Under the pieces are notes generated by a model, which worked only from the letters and a program-made list of their open reading frames with translations, did no database searches and was not told the origin of the DNA. The position numbers and the translations under genes were made by a program. A stretch of 64,000 nucleotides of DNA from Halobacteriovoraceae bacterium (lineage in GTDB: Bacteria; Bdellovibrionota; Bacteriovoracia; Bacteriovoracales; Bacteriovoracaceae): positions 418,106 to 482,105 of the forward strand of contig JACKAK010000002.1 in assembly GCA_020635115.1 (NCBI GenBank), in the 5' to 3' direction. Shown here piece after piece: positions 17,356-25,867 of this stretch; position 1 is the stretch's first letter; every line of letters starts with the position of its first letter.

Positions 17356-19341
17356 ATGAAAAAAAGAACCATAATAATACTAATGATGTGCAGTGTCTTT
17401 TTCTGGCAAGGGTGTGGAAGTATTTCTGTAATCAACCGCCCTAAAGAGGAAATTTATTCGGCCGAGTTTCTAGCAAAAATAAATGAAATTAAAGAGATTT
17501 ATAAGGGCGGAAATTTAGAATTAGCGAGGCAAAAATTGCTCTCTTTAAAGGAAGAAACTCTCATACCGGTTGAACGTGCAAAAAGAAGGACTCTTTTGGG
17601 GGTCATACTTTACTCTCAAAAGAATTATGAGCAAGCAATTTTTAATTTTAACTTAGCTGTACCAGACTCTATACAAGATTTGGAGCTTACAGCATCAATA
17701 TATCTTAATTTGGCCAGTTCATATTACAAGATTGGCTTTGTCCAGCAAGCGTATGACTCTTTAAGTTTAGCAAACGAACAAAATCTTAAACGGCCAGAGT
17801 TAAGTAAATTCTACAAATTAGAAATAAAATTAACAGATGAATTGGGTAAAGAAAGAGAAAAAACGTTAGCGCTCATTAATTATCTTTCAGATAAAAAAAA
17901 CTCAACAGAGTTAAAGTCGGAACATTTTTTTGATCAATTAATGGGAAGTTTTTTCAAATTAGAAACTTCTCAAAAATTAAATATATTCAATGATTTCGGA
18001 GATAAAAACTATTTTGTGGTTGGTTATCTTGCATTTTTGCAAGTTGAAAAATTTTATTATTCTTCCCAAAAACAGGATGCAAGAAATCTTTTAGATTGGA
18101 TCGAAGATCGCTATGGATCTACTGCAGAACTTAAAAATCTTGTTTCGTCCTTTAAGTTTAAAATTGAAAATTACGCCAAGATGAATCCTTCAGCGATTGG
18201 TGTTGTTTTGCCTTTATCAGGTGATAAGCAGTTATTAGGTAAACGATCTTTAATAGGAATTGATAGCAAAATTAAACAACTTGGGGCCAAAGGGCAACGA
18301 TACAGTCTTTATATCGAAGACAGTCGTGGAGAACCGTCTGTAGGGGCACATATCGTAAAAAAACTTATTGATGCTTATCAGGTTTCAGTTATCGTAGGCG
18401 GGTTGTTTTCAGACGAGGCAACAGATGAGTACCTGGAGGCCAAAAAGCATGGAGTATTATTTGTTTCACTTTCACAAATCTATTTGCCCAAAGAGCAGAA
18501 GGATCACCTTTTGATTGAAATACCAGGATCTGTTGAGTCACAAATTAAGCGTTTGTTTACAGATGATGTTCTCAATACTTTTGGTAGGAGGGCCGCCATT
18601 GTTTATCCAAAGGGAAACAGGGGAAAGGCCTACATTGATGAATTTTGGCGAGTCGCCAAAGAGAAGGGAGTAGCGGTTAATGGTGTATTAGAGTATTCTA
18701 AAGAGTTAACTGACTACCGAGAGCCAATAAAAGGTTTACTAGGCCTAAAGTATCCACGGGAAAGACAAGAAGAGGAAGATCTTCTAAAGGAGATTTATGA
18801 GCTTGAAGGCCATCGCTCTACAAGAAGACTGCAAATATTGAGACCTGATATTAGTTTTGATTGGGTCTTTGTTCCAGCGTTTCCAAATGAGGCCTTACAA
18901 ATATTGCCTTCTTTTAATTATCTTGATGCCTTTAACATGAATCTTATTGGAGGCCCTAGTTGGAGATCGCAATCACTAGCGAAAGAAAGTTTCAAACTTG
19001 GAAAGCTTTATATGATTGGTGATAGTGTCGAAAAAATTAACTCGGAGTTTTTTGATAGTTTCTATAATTTGTATAAATTAAAACCCAAATTGATTGAAGT
19101 GAGAGCGTTTAATTCCTTAGAAATAGTTCACAGTATTTTGAATAAGAATTCATTTGTTTCAAGAGATGATCTAGATATATATCTTAAAAGTAAAAAAGAA
19201 TTATCAGGTATCACTGGTAAGTGGTTCTTGAGTGATGGTGTATGGATGAAAGAGTTAGTACCCTTAAAACTTAGGGCCGGACGCATCGAAAATGTTGATC
19301 TTAGTTTATATTCAGAGGGTGGAATTAAGGAAAAACCGTGA
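17356..19341 (+). CDS. outer-membrane lipoprotein, penicillin-binding protein activator (LpoA)-like
   Basis: A 661-residue lipoprotein with signal MKKRTIIILMMCSVFFWQGC (lipobox WQGC). Residues about 35-260 look like helical TPR-type repeats, and from about 280 a periplasmic-binding-protein fold begins (IGVVLPLSGDKQLLGKRSL, then VSVIVGGLFSDEATDEYLEA). This TPR plus binding-protein architecture is that of LpoA/LppC, which activates PBP1a from the outer membrane, and of related lipoproteins in Deltaproteobacteria and Bdellovibrionota. The specific partner is not shown by the sequence. The stop codon lies inside the terminator stem at 19332-19354. Confidence 0.72.
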   Translation: MKKRTIIILMMCSVFFWQGCGSISVINRPKEEIYSAEFLAKINEIKEIYKGGNLELARQKLLSLKEETLIPVERAKRRTLLGVILYSQKNYEQAIFNFNLAVPDSIQDLELTASIYLNLASSYYKIGFVQQAYDSLSLANEQNLKRPELSKFYKLEIKLTDELGKEREKTLALINYLSDKKNSTELKSEHFFDQLMGSFFKLETSQKLNIFNDFGDKNYFVVGYLAFLQVEKFYYSSQKQDARNLLDWIEDRYGSTAELKNLVSSFKFKIENYAKMNPSAIGVVLPLSGDKQLLGKRSLIGIDSKIKQLGAKGQRYSLYIEDSRGEPSVGAHIVKKLIDAYQVSVIVGGLFSDEATDEYLEAKKHGVLFVSLSQIYLPKEQKDHLLIEIPGSVESQIKRLFTDDVLNTFGRRAAIVYPKGNRGKAYIDEFWRVAKEKGVAVNGVLEYSKELTDYREPIKGLLGLKYPRERQEEEDLLKEIYELEGHRSTRRLQILRPDISFDWVFVPAFPNEALQILPSFNYLDAFNMNLIGGPSWRSQSLAKESFKLGKLYMIGDSVEKINSEFFDSFYNLYKLKPKLIEVRAFNSLEIVHSILNKNSFVSRDDLDIYLKSKKELSGITGKWFLSDGVWMKELVPLKLRAGRIENVDLSLYSEGGIKEKP

Positions 19342-19361
19342 TGGACACGGTTTTATTTTTT
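19332..19361. terminator. bidirectional intrinsic terminator between convergent genes
   Basis: AAAACCGTG (19332-19340) and CACGGTTTT (19346-19354) form a 9 bp perfect stem with loop ATGGA. On the plus strand it is followed by ATTTTTT. On the minus strand the reverse complement also ends in a T run. It serves the lipoprotein gene on the left and the 34-residue gene on the right, overlapping both stop codons. Confidence 0.8.
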
Positions 19362-19457
19362 AGCAGCTTCGATTCTTTTTTTGATTCTAGCTTTTAATTT
19401 TGCCTGACTTTTGCGACGTCTCATTTTCAGCTCAGTTTTTTTTCTGCCTCTACCCAT
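19353..19457 (-). CDS. very basic 34-residue protein
   Basis: This short frame encodes 34 residues starting MGRGRKKTELKMRRRK and ending RIKKRIEAAKK; more than half of the residues are Lys or Arg. The reverse-strand ATG is preceded by AAAGGAAATCTA, a good ribosome site with a normal gap, and the gene ends in the bidirectional terminator at 19332-19361. Size, charge and a good initiation signal suggest a small ribosome-associated or RNA-binding protein, in the manner of bacterial Thx or SRA proteins, but the sequence is not either of those as I know them. Confidence 0.7.
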   Translation of the reverse strand: MGRGRKKTELKMRRRKSQAKLKARIKKRIEAAKK

Positions 19458-19693
19458 TAGATTTCCTTTGTTAGTCAATTTGATTCGTGCATCATATAGG
19501 TGAGGATCTTTATTGACAAGTATTTGGTAAAGATGACATTGAAATAATGCTATGTGTTTATTTGCCTAGAATGAGCTCTTTTATTCAGCCAGTTTTTTTA
19601 ATGCAAATCCTTGTCAAGAAAAGCGGCCAAGTGATAGATTCTATGGGGATAAATTAATTTATAAGCAATCGTATATGTTTAAAGGTGCGGAAA

Positions 19694-20635
19694 TTGCCTG
19701 AAATAATGGATAAGACAACTAAAAAAAAGAATGTTTCAACTAAGAAGCTATCTAAGAGTAAAGCTGCGAAGCGTACATCAGCAAAAGAAGATTTATTGTA
19801 TGAGTTTGGCGACATACACCCCTTGAAAGCAAAACTTAAGGGCCAGAGAATTCATGGCAATGAAGAAAAAAAACGAATAGCGATTGACATGCTTGAGCGG
19901 TATACGGGACACGATTTAAAAGACTTCCAAAAGCAGGTTATACTTACAAATTTTCATTATTATGTAGAAAGATTCAACGAACTTTTAAAGGACTCGCATT
20001 ATACAGAAGGTTCGGCGTTTAAGGCCTCCAGTTCACAAAAGGCCAGAGTTACAATAATTGAGTTTGGAGTTGGTTCTGCGATGGCAGCACTCATTATTGA
20101 ACTTCTTGCTGTTGTTGAACCCAAAGCGGTTTTATTTCTAGGTCTTTGTGGTTCGGTGCACCACTCTTTAAAAGTTGGTGATTTTATTTTACCAATTGCT
20201 TCAATAAGGGCAGAAAGTGTTTCTGAGCATTTTTTACCCAGGCAGGTACCTGCCCTTCCTACTTTTAAAATTCAAAAATTTGTTTCTCAAATACTAGTGG
20301 AAAATGGCCACGAGTATCGAACAGGAACGATACACTCTACAGATTACAGATTTTGGGAGTTTGATGAAACTTTTAAAGAAAATCTCATTTTGGAAAGAGT
20401 TTTGGCGGTAGAGATGGAAACTGCAGCGTTGTTTACTACAGGTTTTGTTTCCAAAGTGAATGTTGGGGCTTTACTTTTAGTTTCTGATTGTCCTTTTAAA
20501 AAGGATGGAATTAAGACAAAGGCCTCTGCAAAAAAAGTTTTTCAACAATACACAGATATACACATTGAGCTAGGTATTGAGGCCATGGCCGACATAGCGG
20601 AACGTGGTGAGAGAATAAGACATTACACATGGTAA
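19694..20635 (+). CDS. amn: AMP nucleosidase (nucleoside phosphorylase superfamily)
   Basis: A protein of about 313 residues. After a Lys-rich N-terminus it has the short Amn-type layout: LERYTGHDLKDFQKQ, ITNF-like LTNFHYYVERF, IEFGVGSAMAALIIELL, PKAVLFLGLCGSVHH, VGDFILPIASIRAES, VEMETAALFTTGF and LLLVSDCPFKKDGIKT. This matches AMP nucleosidase of the Bacteroidetes type, which splits AMP into adenine and ribose 5-phosphate. The start is uncertain: AAAGGTG at 19681 fits a TTG at 19694, while GTG 19685 and ATG 19706 are alternatives. It is followed by mreB after 12 bases. Confidence 0.82.
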   Translation: MPEIMDKTTKKKNVSTKKLSKSKAAKRTSAKEDLLYEFGDIHPLKAKLKGQRIHGNEEKKRIAIDMLERYTGHDLKDFQKQVILTNFHYYVERFNELLKDSHYTEGSAFKASSSQKARVTIIEFGVGSAMAALIIELLAVVEPKAVLFLGLCGSVHHSLKVGDFILPIASIRAESVSEHFLPRQVPALPTFKIQKFVSQILVENGHEYRTGTIHSTDYRFWEFDETFKENLILERVLAVEMETAALFTTGFVSKVNVGALLLVSDCPFKKDGIKTKASAKKVFQQYTDIHIELGIEAMADIAERGERIRHYTW

Positions 20636-20647
20636 AAAGGATTAAAT

Positions 20648-21685
20648 ATGTTTAAGAAGTTTCTTGATTGGTTTTCAAATGACTTGGCCATAGATTTAGG
20701 AACTGCAAATACTTTAGTTTATGCTAAGGACAGAGGAATAGTTGTAAATGAACCATCGGTTGTAGCTGTTCATCAAGGCCCTAAAGGTGTTAATCAAGTT
20801 TTGGCCGTAGGATTGGAGGCCAAGCAAATGCTAGGTAGAACTCCTGGTTCAATTAAGGCCATTAGGCCTATGAAAGATGGGGTTATTGCTGATTTTGAAG
20901 TTACGCAAAGAATGATTCGATATTTTATAAAAAAATCAATTGGAGAATCAAAATTAGTAAAGCCTAGAATTATCATCTGTATTCCTTTTGGTATAACTCA
21001 AGTTGAAAAAAGAGCAGTAAAAGAATCTGCAGAACAGGCAGGAGCAAGAGAAGTTTATCTGATTGAAGAACCCATGGCCGCTGCAATTGGTGCTGGTTTG
21101 CCTATAACTGAGCCCTCTGGAAATATGATTGTCGATATCGGTGGAGGGACGACTGAGGTTGCAGTAATTTCACTGGGAGGGATAGTCTTTTCTATGTCTG
21201 AGAGAGTTGCTGGGGATAAATTTGATGATGCAATTACTTCATATATTAAGAAAAAATATTCTCTTTTGATTGGAGAAAGAACAGCAGAGGCGATTAAAAT
21301 CAACATAGGAAATGCATATCCATTTGATGATGAAGTAAAAGTTCACGAAGTCAAAGGAAGAGATTTGATTGCAGGTGCTCCAAAAATTATTGAAGTAACT
21401 TCAGATGAAATTAGGGATGCATTGTCTGATCCGGTGAATGAAGTTGTAGAAGCGATTAAAATAGCACTTGAAAAAACACCTCCTGAGTTGGCAGCAGATA
21501 TAGTAGACAACGGAATAATTTTAGCAGGTGGAGGATCGTTACTTGCAAATTTAGATGTTTTGATTAAAGAAAAAACAGGACTACCGGTTGCTCTTGCTGA
21601 AGATCCATTAACATGTGTAGTGAAAGGTTGTGGAAAAGCACTTGAGAACATTTCACTATTAAGACAAGTAACAACTCTTTCTTAA
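20648..21685 (+). CDS. mreB: rod shape-determining protein MreB
   Basis: A 345-residue actin homologue with phosphate-binding motifs DLAIDLGTANTLVY and MIVDIGGGTTEVAVISLGG, the connecting motif IEEPMAAAIGAGLP, and IILAGGGSLLANLD near the C-terminus. It forms membrane-bound filaments that steer wall synthesis. The usual mreC and mreD partners do not follow; the next two genes are of unknown function. The start follows AAAAGGATTAAAT. Confidence 0.96.
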   Translation: MFKKFLDWFSNDLAIDLGTANTLVYAKDRGIVVNEPSVVAVHQGPKGVNQVLAVGLEAKQMLGRTPGSIKAIRPMKDGVIADFEVTQRMIRYFIKKSIGESKLVKPRIIICIPFGITQVEKRAVKESAEQAGAREVYLIEEPMAAAIGAGLPITEPSGNMIVDIGGGTTEVAVISLGGIVFSMSERVAGDKFDDAITSYIKKKYSLLIGERTAEAIKINIGNAYPFDDEVKVHEVKGRDLIAGAPKIIEVTSDEIRDALSDPVNEVVEAIKIALEKTPPELAADIVDNGIILAGGGSLLANLDVLIKEKTGLPVALAEDPLTCVVKGCGKALENISLLRQVTTLS

Positions 21686-21711
21686 TAGGAACTCTTTTTC
21701 AAGGAAGTGAA

Positions 21712-22509
21712 TTGGATAGTTCTTGGGCAAAAAAGAATTTTGTAAAACAGAATGAGAATGAAATTCGCAGTAAGTTTAATATTGCCATAAGTCAAAAAAT
21801 TCAGATTACATTTTGGAGTGATATTTTTAAACCTATAGTAGATACGGTTAAAGTATCTGACTTTAATAAAAAAGATTTAACTTTAGAAATGGACAGTTTT
21901 GAAGAAGATGAAGAACTTAAGTTTATTTTCAAAATAAATTCACTTGCTTTTTTTGGAATATTGAAGAGAGTAAAAGACTCGAGGAAGTTCAAAATTGAGA
22001 AATTTTTCAAATATGAACAAAGATTAGGACAACGCGCTTTGCTTTACCCTCATCAAAAAATATATATAAGTCTAAAAAAGACAGAAGAAAAGTTAAGTAA
22101 TGTTATTCCTTTGAAAAAAGGAGATGATCAAGAAACACAGTTTTTATTAAAGTACTTAAAAGAAAATAATCTCAATGAACAACTAGAAAGAGTAGTGGAT
22201 GCAAATTTTAATGGGATTTCATTTTTTTTGGGAAAAACGAGGTCTGTCAGTTTAGAAGTCGGAGAGAATATTGCTTTTGATCTCATCGAAAATAGGCAAG
22301 TAGTAAATACTTTTACTGGTGAGATTATTTATAAAGAAGTTATCGAAAAATTTAGTCCTTCAAATCTTGATATTATAAAAGTTGGTGTGAAATTATCGGG
22401 CCAAGATTCCTTAAAAGAGTATATTGAAAAATATATAGATGAAAAACAAGAAGAGTTTGAACTCAAAGATATTTTTCAAAGGCATGTTTTGTCAAACACC
22501 TCTTCTTAG
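21712..22509 (+). CDS. hypothetical protein, 265 aa
   Basis: I do not recognise it. It is predicted cytoplasmic, charged and rich in beta-strand patterns (FIFKINSLAFFGILKRV, ISFFLGKTRSVSLEVGE). A PilZ-like or related small beta-barrel pair is one possibility, but no RxxxR or DxSxxG motif can be seen. It starts with TTG at 21712 after AAGGAAG (21701-21707), at a good distance. It is co-directional with mreB (26-base gap), and the next gene is a lipoprotein 26 bases on, so it may belong to the mreB unit. Confidence 0.6.
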   Translation: MDSSWAKKNFVKQNENEIRSKFNIAISQKIQITFWSDIFKPIVDTVKVSDFNKKDLTLEMDSFEEDEELKFIFKINSLAFFGILKRVKDSRKFKIEKFFKYEQRLGQRALLYPHQKIYISLKKTEEKLSNVIPLKKGDDQETQFLLKYLKENNLNEQLERVVDANFNGISFFLGKTRSVSLEVGENIAFDLIENRQVVNTFTGEIIYKEVIEKFSPSNLDIIKVGVKLSGQDSLKEYIEKYIDEKQEEFELKDIFQRHVLSNTSS

Positions 22510-22535
22510 AGGACGTAGTCTCATGGAGGTACAGG

Positions 22536-23312
22536 ATGAAATTTAGTATTCTGATTTTTTCAATTTTCTTTACGAGTTGTTCCTTGTTTGCACCTTCCAT
22601 TGAGGTCGAAATAAAAAAAGAATCAGAAATTTACAAATTAATTGATAATGACGGAGAATTTTATATTAACAGAAACTCTGGGTTTATTAAAAAAGATCAA
22701 TTTGTTGTAAAACGTTTGGTTAGGGGTTCTTTACAAAAGAGCGAGGATAATATCCTCGAAAAAAGTGTTTCAATCTCTAAAAAATCAAAACTAAATAATA
22801 GTGTTCCAATACTTATGCCACTAAAATCGCAGTTTACTGTTTGGTTTGAACAAAAACAGTACACCACCTCAATGAACTTTGATAATGAAAAAAGGGTTTT
22901 AGAACTTGAATTACAGAGTCCAGAAAAGCATTGGCAGGGGAAAAGAATAATTGATTTTCCCAAAGACAAGACAGTCTATTGTTTTTTTTCACAGTTGGTT
23001 GAGTGTGTAAAATACTCAACATTTATACACCGCTCATTGAAGGAAAAAACAGGGAGCATGAATTTTTATGTTATCTGGGATGGTTTTCCTTATTTTCAAG
23101 AACAGTATCTCAATATTCCCGACGAAGTATTTTCAAGGGGGCAATTTATATTTGATGGAACAAATTCTGTAGGACAATACAGATTTACATTGGAAGTCGC
23201 TGGCCAATCGATATTTTATCTATTCGATAAGGAACTAAACATCGAAAAAGTATTTTGGATTTCACAGGGATACACTCTTTCAAAGTATCAAATTAAATCT
23301 GATATCAATTAA
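22536..23312 (+). CDS. predicted lipoprotein, 258 aa, function unknown
   Basis: Signal peptide MKFSILIFSIFFTSC with lipobox FTSC, so the mature protein is a lipid-anchored envelope protein from Cys15. The rest is rich in predicted strands and aromatic residues (YVIW-like NFYVIWDGFPYFQEQYL, GQYRFTLEVAGQSIFYLF). I know no family for it. The start is preceded by GGAGGTACAGG. It lies between the 265-residue gene and nagZ, which suggests an envelope or cell-wall context. Confidence 0.65.
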   Translation: MKFSILIFSIFFTSCSLFAPSIEVEIKKESEIYKLIDNDGEFYINRNSGFIKKDQFVVKRLVRGSLQKSEDNILEKSVSISKKSKLNNSVPILMPLKSQFTVWFEQKQYTTSMNFDNEKRVLELELQSPEKHWQGKRIIDFPKDKTVYCFFSQLVECVKYSTFIHRSLKEKTGSMNFYVIWDGFPYFQEQYLNIPDEVFSRGQFIFDGTNSVGQYRFTLEVAGQSIFYLFDKELNIEKVFWISQGYTLSKYQIKSDIN

Positions 23313-23369
23313 GTTGACTTGATATTCTACAATTTTAGGCCAAAATAGTAAGTTAGAGAGGAAGAAAAG

Positions 23370-24434
23370 ATGAAAGATTTAGGTCAATTATTTATTTCAG
23401 GTTTATCAGGACTCCAGTTAAATGAGGAAGAGGCCAGTTTCATTAAGAATGAAAATCTTGGAGGAATAATTCTTTTTTCTCACAATTATGATTCTCCTGC
23501 TCAGCTGGCCGAACTTGTTAATAGTATTCAGTCTCTTCGAGGAGAAAATCCGTTATTTATTTGTGTTGACTACGAAGGCGGAAGAGTTCAGCGATTTAAA
23601 AATGGCTTTACTCGTATTCCAAGTATGCAAAAAATAGCAGTTTCAGGGTCTCCAAAGTTTTGCTACGAACTACATTCTTTAATGGCAAAAGAACTGAGTG
23701 CTTGCGGAATTAACGTCAATTTTGCTCCTTGCTGTGATATTCTTGTTAATCCAAAAAATCAAGTTATTGGAGACCGATCATTTTCAGATCAAGAAGAGGT
23801 CGTGACAAAATTTATTTCATCGGCCATCAGAGGGCTTCATACATATAATATACAGTCTTGTGCTAAACATTTCCCTGGACATGGAGCAACTACAAAAGAT
23901 TCGCATTATGATTTGCCTTACGTGAAAACGCCACTCGAAGTGATAAAAAGCAGAGAACTAAAACCTTTTGTTAAAGCAGTTAAGTCCCGAGTAACTTTTG
24001 TCATGATGGCCCATATTGTAGTTGATGCAATTGATGAAAATCTTCCGTGTTCCCTTTCTCCAAATGCTTATGAAATTGTTAGAAAAGACCTTAGGTTTAC
24101 AAAATTAACTGTTACCGATGATATGAATATGAAAGCTATAACTGATCATTTTGGACAGATAGAAGCAGCGCAAAAGGCACTTAGTGCAGGAGCAGATCTT
24201 TTAATCTATAGAGATCTCGCATCTTGTAAAAGTGTCTATTTGAATTTAAAAAAAGCAGTTGAAAATATCCCTGATAAGTCACTTTTTCTAAGTAAATTTA
24301 GTCGGATTGCAAGTATAAAGAGAGAAATTTTTAAAGACTACAAACCTTTATATATTCCCAAAATTCCTGAAAACATGAAAAAAGACGAATTTGCAGCATT
24401 GATTGAAAAGCTTGATGAAATAAATCGGACATAG
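23370..24434 (+). CDS. nagZ: beta-N-acetylhexosaminidase, NagZ-like (GH3)
   Basis: A 354-residue family 3 glycoside hydrolase. Diagnostic are GGIILFSHNYDSPAQL, VDYEGGRVQRF, the KHFPGHGATTKDSHYDLP loop with the catalytic His, and VTDDMNMKAI with the nucleophile Asp. NagZ removes GlcNAc from 1,6-anhydro-muropeptides during wall recycling in the cytoplasm. No signal peptide is present, in keeping with that. The start follows GAGAGGAAGAAAAG. Confidence 0.9.
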   Translation: MKDLGQLFISGLSGLQLNEEEASFIKNENLGGIILFSHNYDSPAQLAELVNSIQSLRGENPLFICVDYEGGRVQRFKNGFTRIPSMQKIAVSGSPKFCYELHSLMAKELSACGINVNFAPCCDILVNPKNQVIGDRSFSDQEEVVTKFISSAIRGLHTYNIQSCAKHFPGHGATTKDSHYDLPYVKTPLEVIKSRELKPFVKAVKSRVTFVMMAHIVVDAIDENLPCSLSPNAYEIVRKDLRFTKLTVTDDMNMKAITDHFGQIEAAQKALSAGADLLIYRDLASCKSVYLNLKKAVENIPDKSLFLSKFSRIASIKREIFKDYKPLYIPKIPENMKKDEFAALIEKLDEINRT

Positions 24435-24509
24435 TCAATAATATTAGAAGTATTTACCGTCTCTTAACTACATGAGCATTGATTTGTTATTCTATAGTGG
24501 GAGAACTGT

Positions 24510-25520
24510 GTGAATATAATTAAATATCTATGTCCAGCTTTGTTTCTTTTTCAATCGGTCTTTGCTCAGGAAGACAGTGGATTATTTAAAATGGATCTAT
24601 CCATTTTTGATGGTCGAATTTTATTTTGGGGATCAATTATTTTAACTGGAATTGCGGTTGCAATTATCACAATTACTTTTTTCAATGAAGAGAGTGAATT
24701 TCAAGTTGCAGAAAAAATCGAAGAAGTGGGTGAAAAAGCAAAAGGTTCTAAAGAAGAATTTTTGATTAAATACACTCGTCCTTTTTTCAGAAGATACTTT
24801 ACACCGATTGTTCAATCAATGAAAAAAAAGAAACAAATTCGTGAAAAGTATAAGCGACCTCTGGCCAGTGCAGGGTTAACAAATAGTATTACACCTGAAG
24901 ACTTTTACGCAATGAAGTTGTTTTTGATCATTGGTTTTCCAATATTATTTCTGGGACTTCGTGCCTTTTTGGAAGAACAATGGCCATTATCTATTATTCC
25001 AATATTATCTGTTGTTGGATTTATTTTCCCTGATAAATGGTTAGAAAGTAAGGCCCTGAGAAGAAACCAAGAAATCAATAGGGCCATGCCTTTTTGTGTC
25101 GATATGATGGCCCTATCTGTAGAGGCCGGACTAGACTATATTGCAGCGATGACTAAAGTTGCCGAAAAAGCAAATCCTTCACCATTAGTAGATGAATTTG
25201 AAATTGTAATTAAAGATTTAAGAGTTGGCGCAAGTCGATCAGAGGCCTTAAGAAATATGGCATGGAGAGTAGATATGATCCAAATATCATCTTTTGTTGC
25301 AACGTTGATAGCCGCAGATAGTGTTGGTGCCTCAATTCCTGATATTTTGAAAAAGCTTTCAAAAGAAATAAGAGAAAAAAGATCTGCAGATGCAGAGAAG
25401 GCCGGAGCGACGGCAGCAACTAAAATAATTTTCCCAATGATGTTTCTGATCGCTCCTGCAGTTTTTATTGTTATTGCGGCACCAATGGCCGTTGATATGA
25501 TTAATTCAGGTGCGCAATAA
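24510..25520 (+). CDS. TadC-like type II secretion system F protein
   Basis: A 336-residue membrane protein with a hydrophobic N-terminus (residues 1-20), a membrane segment near 39-57, and a T2SSF domain framed by membrane segments near 133-170 and 308-330. The core PFCVDMMALSVEAGLDYIAAM and VATLIAADSVGASIPDIL are typical of TadC, an inner-membrane platform protein of tight-adherence pili. TadA and TadB genes are not adjacent. The start is GTG at 24510 after GGGAGA. The stop overlaps the next ATG by one base. Confidence 0.85.
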   Translation: MNIIKYLCPALFLFQSVFAQEDSGLFKMDLSIFDGRILFWGSIILTGIAVAIITITFFNEESEFQVAEKIEEVGEKAKGSKEEFLIKYTRPFFRRYFTPIVQSMKKKKQIREKYKRPLASAGLTNSITPEDFYAMKLFLIIGFPILFLGLRAFLEEQWPLSIIPILSVVGFIFPDKWLESKALRRNQEINRAMPFCVDMMALSVEAGLDYIAAMTKVAEKANPSPLVDEFEIVIKDLRVGASRSEALRNMAWRVDMIQISSFVATLIAADSVGASIPDILKKLSKEIREKRSADAEKAGATAATKIIFPMMFLIAPAVFIVIAAPMAVDMINSGAQ

Positions 25521-25867
25521 TGGAAGAAACTCTAGTATATAATTCGAATACAATTGCAAAAAAAGTAAAAAGGGCCACAAGTGCATTTGATAGAATGATT
25601 GGACTTATGTTCTCAAGAAAAATGAACGACTTTGATTGTCTTTATCTCTCTCCTTGTACATCAATACATACTTTTTTCATGAAGTATGAAATTGATGTTA
25701 TTTTTTGTGATAAAAACAATATTGTTTTGAAAGTTTATAGAAATCTCAAACCTTGGAGGATTACTCCTATTTTTTTTAGATCTAAATTTGTATTGGAGTT
25801 AATGGGGGGTACTGTTCCTTATGATCTTAAAAACGGAGAGAAGTTGGAGTTTAAATGTATAAACTAG
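25520..25867 (+). CDS. DUF192 family protein
   Basis: A 115-residue protein with the DUF192 hallmarks RMIGLMFSRKM, LYLSPCTSIHTFFMKYEIDVIF and LELMGGTVP. Many members are exported, but this one shows no signal peptide and looks cytoplasmic. DUF192 genes often neighbour Tad and type II secretion genes in Deltaproteobacteria; the function is unknown. It overlaps the tadC-like gene by one base and the next FHA gene by 13 bases. Confidence 0.85.
   Translation: MEETLVYNSNTIAKKVKRATSAFDRMIGLMFSRKMNDFDCLYLSPCTSIHTFFMKYEIDVIFCDKNNIVLKVYRNLKPWRITPIFFRSKFVLELMGGTVPYDLKNGEKLEFKCIN

Noticed and set aside
23333..23347. TTTAGGCCAAAATA occurs upstream of nagZ and again at 31566-31579 upstream of the response regulator, each after TTGACT, as a possible shared promoter element.
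   Set aside because: A 14-base match is expected a few times by chance in 64 kb, and GGCC is over-represented here; the spacing to the start codons and to TTGACT differs.
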